DNA of 64,000 bases from Byssochlamys sp. IMV 00236 (taxonomy: Eukaryota > Ascomycota > Eurotiomycetes > Eurotiales > Thermoascaceae): positions 124,001 to 188,000 of the forward strand of contig MSJH02000775.1 in assembly GCA_001931875.2 (NCBI GenBank). The letters are read 5' to 3'. The position numbers and the translations under genes were made by a program. Shown here piece by piece: positions 45,155-56,288 of this stretch. The first letter of the stretch is position 1, and each line of letters begins with the position of its first letter. The notes below the pieces were generated by a model that ran no database searches, was not told the origin of the DNA, and saw only the letters and a list, made by a program, of their open reading frames with translations.

Positions 45155-47774
45155 AACTGAGGCGATAGTGACAGTTTGTCGAATATTGAATGGCACAGAA
45201 GCATGTCTGATTTGAACCGCATAGATTGTACATCTAGGCTGCTTGAATTGCTTGCTTGATTCTAGTTCGAAGAGGGTAATTTGAACCCATGTTTACCCCC
45301 TATAGCATACAAAGAATCTAGATCCCAGTGATCTAGTAGGTAATTAGGATCCAAAGAACCTGCTGCAAACAGATCACCCAGACGTAAGCTTGTGCGTCGA
45401 CACTGTTCAGAGTCTTCGAATTCAGAGTTCTTCTATGATACTTTTCCTATATCTTTGATCGATGTCCCGGCTGAGCCTGATAGAAGGATTTGGATACACT
45501 CAGCCCACCCACAATATACTAACAACACTCTGGCTCACTCTAAAAAAAACACAATTGGACGAGTGCCCAATGCAAAGACGACTATCACTAATTATTATAA
45601 GAGAGACGCATTGTAGATTATCATAACTCATGAAACTCTTGGTTAAAATGTCTTATCACCAATATAAATCCACTAGAATAGGTATAGTAGATATATTGGC
45701 AGCTCCTTCACGGGCCCATGTGAAGATATCCTAGCAGGGATAGTTATCTACTCCCGAGTAATTGAATAACAAGAGCCACGTGCGGTCTCCAAATTGACTA
45801 TTGGCAATAGGGAATTAGGCTCGCGTCTGGCGCTTCGAGCATAATCAACGCATCCTTGGCATATCGAGATAGTAATTATATCAAGCTAATTCTACTTACG
45901 CGGGATGAGAAAAAACTATACTGATCGCTTAATTTTATTTTCTGCAGGGGAATTTTATAGTCCTTATGTAATTTTATCCTCCAAGTAACTAACTAACTAG
46001 TTACCCTACTCTATTCCTCTTATGTCTATCACTCCATCCTGCCAGACTATTTAATTAACGCTCAAGGTCCCCTCTTGTTTGTCCTTGTTATTATTATTAT
46101 TATTGTTCGCTTAATACCTCAACTTAAACTTCCCCCTTCGAATAAGCTAACGGATGTAGATCCCTATCTCTAGCGCATAAGATAAGCAGGCACGTTCGTG
46201 GTGATAACTTATGGCGCATCTCTTCCCGACGAAAGATACATTATGATTGGACCAAGCTCGGAGAAAGCTTCTTTTGCCCAGATAAAACAGGGGCATGCAT
46301 ATTAAATAATAGCTTTATGACCATCAAAGCCAAAGTCGTGCATCGTTATCAGATATTACGAACCACGGGGATATATCCAAGATGGGATATTGTCGGATCT
46401 TGCTCCCATGCAGCAATCCAAGCAGCACCTGCAGGTGGGCTATTTGTAATTACGGATATGCAACTACAAACGGACGACCACGCATACCGTGGCTTAATTC
46501 CATGATACGAGTAGCAGGGTAACAGCAGCAGCGATGGAAGCTTTTCTGGGAACTCAGCAAGTCCTGTATGATAAGTGCTGTAGCTACATCGTTTGATTGC
46601 GGTTCATTCTAGATATCGAGCAATAATAGTTAAAAAAGGGTTTTGAACTTGACTCTATGTTCTGCCCAGCTTTTTGCTTCCCGTGATCTGTGATTCGACA
46701 GATATATAACTCCTCTGTTTCCCCCCCTCCCCCCTTTACCCCCTTGTTAGCGTCATTATTATAGGCGATAATCTCAGTTCAACCTGCGGTGAACGCGTAT
46801 ATGCGGAAAAACAAAAAAGAAAAAAAAATGAAAGAAAAAGACCTTTCCGCTGACCAATCCATAGAATAGTTACTTGTCAAAGCTTCTCTGTCTCAAGTTC
46901 CAGAGACCCACAGATTGAGAGAAGACGATCCCAGGACCCCCACCAGTTTCAGAACTCTGAGAACCGGGTCGTCGTGATTTTTTTCTTCTTCTGACTATAA
47001 ATCTTACGTATAGGCGTATCCAACTGCTCTAACTATGGGTAGTGGACCGGTACAACGATACCGGGACCGAAATCGATGGAAAAGAAAAAAAAAGAAGCTA
47101 CTACTAAGATCGTCCATGCAAGATGCAGATTAGCATCTGAGCTCCAATTCAATAGTCGTTCTAAACTTTCAGCTTCTTCTTTTTTTTTTTAAACTTCTTG
47201 GTCCCCGAGGACCGCCGAAGGAGCCGTTAAACAAGTTCAAGGGACGGCGTTGTTCTAAGAAAGTGTAATCATGATGATCAATGATTATTCCCCGCCAAGA
47301 TCTGAGATCACATGAAGTGTGGCCGTACATGGCCGGATGTGGTTAGTGTATCCGTGGCTGAGGAAAAGTGGCTCACTCGAATTGTGGCGTCGTGGCTGTG
47401 GTATAGTTTTTATACAGTTACATTTACAGTAAAAAGTTTTAGTTACTAGTGTAGAGGTTAAAACACAAACTCAAAAGCCCACGAGGTGACGAGTGAGACC
47501 CAGTAGCGGCCTTAGCACTTCTGATGGGGAAGACGGTAAGCTTAAACAGAAAAAAAAGGGGGGGCCAAGGCAAGAAACAAGCCAAGAGTCCGGATCGTGG
47601 CCGAGATGGATTAGGCCGACCTTCTTGGAATTACGCTAGTCGTTTACTACTACGAGAGTCTAGAGTACTCTTGAGTTTTGATGTGTTATGCTAAGATACT
47701 ACGGCTGTTACTACAGGGACGGTGTTCGATTATCTTCTCCGAAGGCAATCGTAAAGGATTGCCTATTCTTACTG

Positions 47775-47831
<57 letters not shown>

Positions 47832-48057
47832 AAGAGACTGACTGAAGTGTGAAAAGTGTTCGATGCAGTATTGAATTCTATAATGTATGTACTTCATGTA
47901 TGTTGACGTGTCACGATCAATCCATAAATCCATCAAGTCTATGTATAGGGAAATCATGTACATGCCCGGAGATACGACTCCATACTCCGATATAAAATAT
48001 TGAGAAACCAATCCAATAACACAGAAATGTACATACAGTGAAACATGTTGTAAAATT
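45155..48057. other. AT-rich gene-free region
   Basis: About 2.9 kb of AT-rich sequence between the HNH gene and the GH16-AT3 gene. Only short open frames occur (for example 46317-46505, 62 aa), none with recognisable content. It holds polyA/polyT tracts and a (GT)26 run. It may contain decayed mobile DNA, but I can identify no terminal repeats or transposase fragment. Confidence 0.5.
47777..47828 (+). repeat. (GT)26 dinucleotide microsatellite
   Basis: An uninterrupted 52-bp GT repeat, the longest simple repeat in the window. It lies about 230 bp beyond the stop codon (3' side) of the minus-strand GH16-AT3 gene, so the transcript 3' UTR may reach it. Confidence 0.97.
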
Positions 48058-51000
48058 TCAGACCTCTGAGATCGTCTCTGATATCGTGGCCTTGCCATCG
48101 GGACCTTTGCCCTTCTTCTCATCTATCGTGTCTGGTGTATCGGCCCGGGCAGCATCCACATCACGGTTCAGCAGTTGCCTGCCAAAAGGATACGTGGTGG
48201 GCTTTCTCGGTGCCGGCTCCTGGCTGGCGTGCTCCCACACCGTCAGAGTGAAATTCTTACCGAGCAGCTCGATGGGCGGCGTCAAGATAGGGAGAACGGC
48301 AAAGATCATGCCATAGCAGATGATTGCCGTCAGAAGGACGCACAACCAGTAAGGTAGGCCATAGGAGAAGAGTGTCACCATAGCCCACGAACCAGCAGAC
48401 CACATGATGAAACCGTGAATCAGATAGATAGTGAAGATGTGAGGGAAGACCCACTGCAGAACCTTGACCGAGAGCACTCTTTGAACCACAGGGGAAATTT
48501 CCACGATGGTTTGCATGCTGACCGTGGTGATCAAAGCATTCAGTCGAGGAATGTAGTAGTCCGGGTAGAGGCTGCGTCCAGCCTGTACGATGGCGAGACC
48601 AGTCGTCGTGTCGGGATGCCACCCATATTCCTTCTCGGCATACTGGACACCGGTGTACTGGGGAATCAGGTCGAGAGTAAAGCCGCCCAGAGTGACCGCG
48701 ATGAGGAACCACAGGATAGGGTAGTAGACGAACGGGCGAGCATGCAGCCACTTCTTGTACTTGAAGGTAAGGTCAAGGTCTGCAAGAAGCACTCCGGCGT
48801 AGTAGTAGCTGCCCCACGAAAGACCGTACCAGTGGTTAGCGATGCAGAAGGCGTAGAAAGCCATCCGCTTCCAAGGCGTCTTGCATTGCTTGACCATGAT
48901 CAGACCAATCAGAGTTTGCCAGGCGCCCTGCAATTGGACGGGGATGGTCCAGAGCACTCCGGTACAGTAGTTGTTGGTGATCTGGGGAGCGGCATTTGGA
49001 ATCAGGAAGGCGAGCTCAACGATCTCACTGATGAACACACCAGGGTTCTGCACAAGCGTAACGTACGGCCACTGTGACCACGTAACAGAAGGGAGGTATT
49101 CGAGCCAGTTCACGGCTCCCGAATCCATGAGGAAGTACTCGAGAAGAGCAATTGATGCGACCGGAGTGAGAAGACGGAACGGACGAGAAACAATTTTCTG
49201 GGCCATGTTTCCCAGGTTGCCTGTACGAAGATAATTGGAGATGAGGAAGCGGGTGGAAATCATGAGGAACGGCCCGATCCAGAGAGGATCTAGGAAGTAG
49301 GTTGCGATAGTCTTTCTCGCCCACAACTCACTGGAATAATGGTGGTCCAGTCCAGGCTCCAGGACGGATGCGAAGAAGGTCAAACAAAAATGGTTCACCG
49401 TGACCAGAAGCGCACTCATAGAGATGAAACCAGCCAAGTAGTCAATGCGCTGACGGGGCAGAGCAGCTCCTGCAGCCGGAGATGCTTTGACTGCAGGAGT
49501 CTTGCGTTCGGTCGCCGCAGGAGCCTGGGGATCCTGCCTCTGTTGAGGCACATCTGCAGAGAAAAATCCTGGGGTAGGGGGTGCGCTCAATTCCATCGAA
49601 GGATGCACCAGGGTGCTGCTGCTGGGACTACCATGGTATTCCACATCTTCCTTGATGGATCTAGGAGTTTTACTGGTCCCTGCACGGCGTCCCTGGGTTC
49701 GTGAGATGAGAGAGCTTGCCTGCGCATCTGCCGGATAAATTGGCTGGATCGTCAGATCGTCAGCTGAGTTGGTTCGCGATGGCCGTGGGGATACTACTGG
49801 GGTTTGATATTGAGGTGCCGGGGTTTGAGGAACAGAGTACGCCGGCGGTGGTGACAGGCTAGCGTAAGAAGACACATTTGGAAGGTTATGTCTGCTCGCA
49901 AGAGGACTGCCAGTATCAGTGTTTGCGAGAGTCGCGCCGTCGTCAGTTGACTGAGCGTCGCTCTCGCTCCTGTCTGAGGCCGCAGAGGAGCCCGCAGTCT
50001 CCTTCCTTTCCTTAAGGCCAAGGAATTCATAGAGGGAGTCCCAGGAGGCTCTCCGCCACAATGTCTTGACGAGTAAGATTGTAAAGACAGAAAGGAAAGC
50101 AATGTCAATCGCAAGAGGAACCCAGGGAATCGTCCACTTGGGTTGGGCCTGCTTCCAGGGTTTCGTGGCATCGAGATCATAGGCCGTGGAGCCTCGAAGA
50201 GCGTTGTCGCTCATGGGACAGGCTGCAGTACGTGTGCATCGTGCATCGAAATCCTTTCGTGTCTTGTCTGTCGCCAACGACGAGTTGTAGAAGATACGAG
50301 TCCAGCCGATGTTTGCCTGAGAGCGCTGGGTTGGAGGGCCCTGGCAGCTATATTTGTTTCCCGTTGACCAGTGCTGCCATTTCAACGGTGCCGGTGTGCT
50401 TGGTAAGGTTCCGTTTTCCTTCTTCGTGTACATCTTTTGGAGCTGGCCGTCGATGTAGTAACTGATGTTGTCTCTGGTCCAGTCCACGCGATATTCGAGG
50501 TAGTACCACGGATCCTCTCCAGCATGGATGAGATCGGTGAAATTCTTTCCCAGCCAGATATCAGGGAAGACACCATTGGCAAGCATGGAGACCCAGGCCT
50601 GGCTGCTGTTGTCGGTGTTCATCACGTCGATGTTCCATCGCTCAGTTTCGTTGTGATAGAGCAGCATCGATAGAGCAGATCCCCTGTGCCAGGACCGCGG
50701 GGCACGCATAGAAGACCGGAAAGACCCGAAAAAGATGTCTTGACGTTTGGTGCGGATACTCGCGCCATTGACCAAGTGCTCCTTGTCTGAGGGGTCAATG
50801 GCGAGCTCCAGGCTGGTGAGGTTGCGCGCGGTGGTGTCGTTGACGATGTTGACATTGTCCACCTTGGCTCCCTGACGGTAAACGGTGTTCCAGCCTAGAT
50901 CATACCTGTGCTCGAACGACTCGATGACCAGGTCGTCAGGGACACCATTGGTTTCGTTGAAGTATACAATGGTGCTGTCTGTGAAGAGGAGGTCGGCGTC

Positions 51001-51108
51001 TTCATCATAGAAGCCGCACGTGCAGCTGGAAAACTCCCGGGTCGTCAACTCCTGAGCACGGCAGACAGAGACCAACAACACCAACACCCACGACCAGAGA
51101 GACGCCAT
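48058..51108 (-). CDS. Secreted GH16-like module fused to membrane acyltransferase-3
   Basis: Single exon, 1016 aa. Residues 1-18 form a signal peptide (ends VCRAQ). Residues ~60-285 are a GH16/concanavalin-like jelly-roll (FEHRYDLGWNTVYRQGAK, SALSMLLYHNE, DPWYYLEYRVDWTRDNISYYIDGQ) with many N-glycosylation sites. The usual ExDxE catalytic motif is replaced by WNIDVMNTD (~155-163), so both catalytic Glu are missing and it is probably a glycan-binding rather than hydrolytic module. A first membrane helix lies near 322-345, then a Ser/Pro-rich linker. From ~550 there is a multi-pass acyltransferase-3 domain (RQRIDYLAGFISMSALLV, SRPFRLLTPVAS, IFTIYLIHGFIMWS). AT3 proteins move acyl groups across membranes to sugars. 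With the GT2 and second AT3 nearby, a role in acylating a surface polysaccharide is inferred. Confidence 0.85.
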   Translation of the reverse strand: MASLWSWVLVLLVSVCRAQELTTREFSSCTCGFYDEDADLLFTDSTIVYFNETNGVPDDLVIESFEHRYDLGWNTVYRQGAKVDNVNIVNDTTARNLTSLELAIDPSDKEHLVNGASIRTKRQDIFFGSFRSSMRAPRSWHRGSALSMLLYHNETERWNIDVMNTDNSSQAWVSMLANGVFPDIWLGKNFTDLIHAGEDPWYYLEYRVDWTRDNISYYIDGQLQKMYTKKENGTLPSTPAPLKWQHWSTGNKYSCQGPPTQRSQANIGWTRIFYNSSLATDKTRKDFDARCTRTAACPMSDNALRGSTAYDLDATKPWKQAQPKWTIPWVPLAIDIAFLSVFTILLVKTLWRRASWDSLYEFLGLKERKETAGSSAASDRSESDAQSTDDGATLANTDTGSPLASRHNLPNVSSYASLSPPPAYSVPQTPAPQYQTPVVSPRPSRTNSADDLTIQPIYPADAQASSLISRTQGRRAGTSKTPRSIKEDVEYHGSPSSSTLVHPSMELSAPPTPGFFSADVPQQRQDPQAPAATERKTPAVKASPAAGAALPRQRIDYLAGFISMSALLVTVNHFCLTFFASVLEPGLDHHYSSELWARKTIATYFLDPLWIGPFLMISTRFLISNYLRTGNLGNMAQKIVSRPFRLLTPVASIALLEYFLMDSGAVNWLEYLPSVTWSQWPYVTLVQNPGVFISEIVELAFLIPNAAPQITNNYCTGVLWTIPVQLQGAWQTLIGLIMVKQCKTPWKRMAFYAFCIANHWYGLSWGSYYYAGVLLADLDLTFKYKKWLHARPFVYYPILWFLIAVTLGGFTLDLIPQYTGVQYAEKEYGWHPDTTTGLAIVQAGRSLYPDYYIPRLNALITTVSMQTIVEISPVVQRVLSVKVLQWVFPHIFTIYLIHGFIMWSAGSWAMVTLFSYGLPYWLCVLLTAIICYGMIFAVLPILTPPIELLGKNFTLTVWEHASQEPAPRKPTTYPFGRQLLNRDVDAARADTPDTIDEKKGKGPDGKATISETISEV

Positions 51109-53070
51109 TCTGTCTGGCTTGAGAAGTACAAAGGATTATGCAGGTACGGACAAGGTCCCTGGCAGAAAGGCGCTGAAGAACAGGAGGACGATGGCGGCTC
51201 CTGGGTCTTAAGAAAACGACCTTCGACCAAGCTTGCTTTTGGTGCAGTCCAGTTCTGAACTTATCAATTATTATCGCCCGTGGGGCCCCAGCAGCACTGC
51301 TGATCCGCCCGTGGACGACACTAGATACGTCTCTGGGCTGAATCTTGGTTCTACTTCCGACGATGTCCTCCCGGTGTCGGTCTCGAATCGTTCTGGTTCG
51401 GATTTCCACCCACCTAGAGGAAAAGCTCGATAAGGCTACGGATGGATGCGGTCTGATAGACTCGATATTACCGAGATAGTATCTGACATGGGGCCTGCAG
51501 GCCTATCATCCAACAAACGGTCCACGCCCTTGATGAGATTTCCGTCTCAATGCTACTCAGCCCTGACGATGTGACCATAACGATTCTGTCAGCAGAACCA
51601 TGAGTCGACTGAAAAGTATACTACTTTTGCAAGGACCCCCAGCTAGGTCCTCCGCTTGACCCACCGTGTTTTGTGACGGTATTGAAGCACCGAGTATGGA
51701 TATCTTGTGGCGCTCTCTTATACAGCTGCGGTCCGGCCAAATAATTCGGCCTTTTTTTAGCTTCAGCCATGACCTTGAGGACTTGACACTAAAAACCTGC
51801 TCGCCTTGAAGCTTATCTGAAGGTTACTGAGCAGAATAGGTAATGCTTCATGGCGAAGATGGCCGAAGAAAAGCTTCCCTCAGAGCGATAATCTTGGTTG
51901 ACGGACACCCTAAAGAAAATAGCTCATCGTCTGACGACTGATCCCACGGAAAAGCAACCATCCCACAGGCTGACCGATATTCCGCATAAATGAAACGAAC
52001 GGACGAACGAACGAAAGAAAGAAAGAAAAGGCGTGATCATGGCACTCTGAGTCGTTTTCGATACAGATCGGCAACGCGTGCAACTGAGGATGCAGCGCAT
52101 CAGCCGGGCGACAGGCACATCAGTAAGCAGCGCAGGCGCCGTTGGCGTTCTCGTGCCAGTGAATGCGGGAGAAGCGCAGTTGTTACCAGGGGACGCTGTC
52201 AGGCACGGGAAGTGATATCCTGCTAGTCGGGACCGAGATGTAACTTAAAATTCTGCAGGCTGTCGATCACTGGGATCTCTCCACCAGCATCATCCATCGT
52301 CAAAGCGCGGATCTATCTGAAGTGGCGCCGACATCTGCGAACCGGTCAAGGGACTCCGACCCCAGCAGAACGCCACGCTACTGAGCCACGAGGGTAAGAA
52401 AGGGTAAACCTTGAATGCCGAGTCTCTGGTACCTGACTACCAGTATTATGATTTTCTGGATCTCGGACAACATTCTGGCGCCCGCTACGTCAGTCAGTCC
52501 CTTCGGACGGGATCCTGCTGTCCCTACAATGCAATGGAATTGAATTTTTTTTTTCTCTCGGTAATTGATCTCGGGCGATCAACCATAGCCCATGAGTACC
52601 TACTACGACAGCACGTACTCGGTACCCACGACGTATGGGAGCCAGACTAACTAACTAGTCGCGACGTATCTACTACGACTCTACGAGTAAGTACGGAGTA
52701 CAATCCAATCCGTTGGTCGCCGACCGACTCTCCGGGAGATCGGCGGATGCTAGATAGTAGATACTAGGGTAGTAGAGGCCCGCTAGCGCTTTACAACCCA
52801 ACTCTAGGCTCCGAGCTGGAGACGTGAGCCCAAAGATCCAGCAGGGTATCGACGAGATACGCAACTAAGTTATCCTTATCGGGTTCCCTGCTCTGATGGA
52901 TTCCGAGAAAGTTTGCAGGCGCCTCGGCCGACGACCGGGCTTGTCTTTCCTTTCTGGACAGCGCTGGGCTCATTCAAAGGTGCGCTTGCGCCAGCACATT
53001 TGATCGAAGTTCTCCTCGGTTTTCCCATCAACCACAGCAGTCCAGCCTTGACGGAACATCATCCTGCAAG
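51109..53070. other. Divergent promoter region of the polysaccharide gene set
   Basis: About 2 kb between the GH16-AT3 start (51108, minus) and the GT2 start (53071, plus). It contains a (GAAC/GAAAG)n tetranucleotide run at about 51995-52029 and a cluster of TACGAC/GTACGGAGTAC repeats at about 52600-52705. No gene is supported. Confidence 0.5.
51995..52029 (+). repeat. Short GACGAAC/GAAA tetranucleotide microsatellite
   Basis: An imperfect run changing from ACGA-type units to AAAG-type units in the shared upstream region of the GH16-AT3 and GT2 genes. Confidence 0.85.
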
Positions 53071-54672
53071 ATGTCGACCGCACCCATGGCGAACGGCTCT
53101 GAGGAGGACCTCTTTGACGGTGCGTACCAGCGCCAGTCGCGGCCAAGGCAGCTGCGCTCCAGCATGTCCAAGATGGTCAGTAGCCTCTCCTGGACGATCA
53201 AGACGGCATCAGATGGAATTCAAGACTGGACTCCATTCGTGCTCGTGTTTTGTTATTTCGCCTTTTCCATCTGCATCTACATGGTTGCGTCGTCGGGGGT
53301 CATGAAGGTCTTCTGGTTCGTCTACCTGATGACCAACACTTACATCGCCGCTTCTACCGTTGTCGAAGCCATGTTCAGTGTGGGCAAATACCACGAAGCC
53401 AAGGTGGCCGCGGCCAAAGTCGAAAAGAACCACTGGACCTTTCCGACCCCGGACGCGGAAATGAAGAACCTCGACCTATGCATTGTCGCCTACCTGCCCA
53501 ACGAACAAGATATCATCCTCGACCGCATCAACTATCTGTTGCAGGAGATCGTTTACCCGCGCGATAAGCTCCGCATTGTCGTTCTCTACAACACGCCAAC
53601 CCCCATTGAGCCTCTTGAGACTGAGATGCGCGCCATGATGTTGAAGCACCCAGAACTGCGAGTTATCAAGGTGCCCAAGTCTAAGTCGAAGGCCGATAAC
53701 ATCAACTACTACTGCTCTCTTGAAAATGATGCGGACGTGACGGCCATCTTTGACTGTGATCATTACCCGCACCCGTACAATCCGCGATGGGCAGTGGAGA
53801 ACTTCCAGCGCGATGATCAAGTCGATATCGTCCAGGGCCGCTGTGTTATCTTCAACTCAGACGACACCCTCTTGACTGCCATGATCTCGGTCGAGTTTGA
53901 CAAGATCTATGCCGTCTCTCACCCCGGACGCTCTACCATGTTCGGGTTTGGTCTGTTCTGCGGTTCCAACGGTTTCTGGCGAACGTCTCTCCTCCGGCAC
54001 CTGAAGATGGACGAGACCATGTTGACCGAGGATATCGATTCGGCCCTACGAGCCTTTGGTGTCGGTGCCAAGGTCATCCATGATCTGAACGTCGTCTCAT
54101 TCGAACTGGCCCCGACTACATGGCCAGCTTTCTGGAAGCAGAGACTTCGATGGAGTCAGGGCTGGCTGCAGGCCAGCGTAAGACATATCCATAAGGTCTG
54201 GACTCGATCTCCGGAGGGCCGGAAGCGCACGCTTACCCACCGGTTTGGCTTGCTCTCGCTGCTCTACATTCGAGAATCCAGTTACTACTTAGTTACACAG
54301 TATCTGTGCCTGGTGGCTGCGATCGTTATCATGCGATGGCCTCAGTCGGGCGAAGACCTCTTTAAACTGGTGTTCTTCATGTACCCTGTTGCATGGTGGC
54401 TCTTTATGTTCAGGTAAGTCTCTTGTTAGCGTCCTTTTGCATGTTCCTATCCGAAGTTCGGACGGCTAATGTGCGCCTGCAGTTGCATTTCCTACGTTGT
54501 TACTCTCTGGATCACCTTCCACACACGATCCGAGTTTGTGCGGTGGTGGCATATCATCGTCTTCACTTTGACCTACCCGGCCCAGCTTATCCTGACAGCG
54601 GTAATGGGTCTATTTGGCCATGCACGCCAGGTCAGCAAATACGTCAAGTGGAACCCGACCCCGAGAAGTTAG
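53071..54672 (+). CDS. Processive-type family 2 glycosyltransferase (surface polysaccharide synthase)
   Basis: Exons 53071-54413 and 54483-54672 join in phase (69-bp GTAAGT...GCAG intron), 510 aa. Two N-terminal membrane helices (about 53-73 and 78-98) precede the cytosolic GT-A domain, and at least three C-terminal helices follow. All processive GT2 motifs are present: substrate-binding Asp region LDLCIVAYLPNEQ, KSKADNIN (~205-212), DxD in FDCDHYP (~227-233), TED at ~319-321 and QRLRW at ~357-361. Such enzymes polymerise a sugar chain from UDP-sugars and pass it through the membrane. Related fungal GT2 proteins are needed for hyphal surface matrix and growth on solid surfaces; equivalence to them is inferred. 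The sugar made cannot be read from sequence. Confidence 0.9.
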
Positions 54673-56288
54673 CCGGCACGGGCTGGTCGGTGGAGCAAAT
54701 GAGATTTGGTTACGTATGAGGAGTTTTGGTTTTTTTTTGGACTTTCTGGGCTGTACACATTACATTTATCCCGGTTCTTTTTGGGTTAGCAAAAGTGGCA
54801 TATAGAGTGGGATATAGATGATTCTTCATTTTTGGTAGCGAGAAAATGCTTGGCAATGCCTGTTTTCTTCCGACTTGGATCTTCACACCAAGCTTTCTAT
54901 TATCTAACCAGTGAATTAGTTTCTTCCTCGCATGTGATAAGGGGACCGACGCAGCAAATCAGCGCACTCCTAAAAAAGAAAAGATGAAGAAGAAAGAAAG
55001 GAGAGTAAAGAAGCATTCGGACCTTGGTGGAAGCCCACTGGTCACATCGTCTACTGCAGGGCCCGGATCACCGCGTGGGACAGGGCCGCGTTGCTAGGTG
55101 GGTTACATAGCCGAGAGAGATCGACGTGCTTAGCCTTTGAATCACATCTTTGGCCATCAGAAGCACCATCCGTCAAGAGACAGAATGGCGGGAAAGGCCA
55201 CCGGGTGGCTTCGGGGGCGCTCGACGAGACCCTGATTTGGCACGGGAGCTTCCTCTGGTTCAGGTCGTTTCAGGTCCAACTCCAAGGCTAAAAAGCGAAT
55301 GGAGAAGTCCAGAGCCGCCAAGGCGCGAGAAGATGCCAAGAGTGCGGTCTTGAATCCCCTTTCCGTTCCGTGGCGCGCGGAATCTAACATCCAGCATCCA
55401 GAAATGAACTATCCATGGACCCTAAAATGACGCTAGAGGGTAACGTACGACTCTATACCAGTTGCCATTTAGTACAGCACTACAGCTCCATCGTGAAGTC
55501 TAAAATGCTTATCGGATCGACATCCAAAGAGGGGCGTGTCTAAGCTTTCTGCTCAAGAGCATTTTGCTGCGGATCGAGTCGGTGAAACGCCGTATTCTGT
55601 CGCCATGGAAGCTCTTGCACCTGGGCCACGAGCTGAACGGAGATCCGCTAGAGCACGGTCGAGAACTTCCTACTTGGTCCATGGACTACGCTCAGATCTA
55701 CAACCCCAAATATTGGGCTATCGACCGGGTTCATGGTACAGTACCATCGCCCGTATCGTCCCAGTTGGTTTCTAGCGTCCGAGCGATGCATTACCTGCTC
55801 CAGTCTATCTAATGCAGAAGCGAAGCAGACAGTGCCTGCATCACAACCCCGGAGCTGGAATTAGCTTCTTACCATGATATGGTTACCGCCGTCTCTCTCT
55901 CTCTCTCTCTATCTGGGTCTTATTCGGACACGGAACTGTACCGTAAGCCCACCATCCGTTCTGCTGTCCCCTCTTTGAGGACCCCGAGATCTCTCCAATG
56001 GTTCTGGACTCGTACGTGAGAGGCTAATCGGTCTGGTTCGGATGAGGTAGTAGTCTTCCTGGGTCTTTTTTTTGCTTTCCCGCATTAGCCATTTATGCTA
56101 TCAGCGCAGGTGTCATTGAAATGTGAAAGCATCCCCAACTTCTCTTTCCTCTCAACAGATCACACGTCTCTTCTTGCTTTCTGTTGCTGTATTTGTCTGT
56201 AGTCGGCTTGGGAACTCCTCCTCATCTGCCTGAGGATCTCTTCTCGAACTGTTTGGAGCTCGTTGCCCTTTTACCGTTTCTGCCAAAC
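54673..56288. other. Intergenic region between GT2 and acyltransferase
   Basis: About 1.6 kb. A (CT)n microsatellite lies at 55892-55910. Short open frames (for example 55564-55812) lack protein-like features. The last 150 bp before 56289 are CT-rich promoter or leader sequence. Confidence 0.5.
55892..55910 (+). repeat. (CT)n microsatellite
   Basis: A 19-bp alternating TC/CT run in the promoter region of the acyltransferase gene. Confidence 0.9.

Noticed and set aside
46317..46505. 62-aa frame in the AT-rich gap
   Set aside because: No recognised domain, no signal peptide and no promoter features; could be a transposon scrap but cannot be shown.
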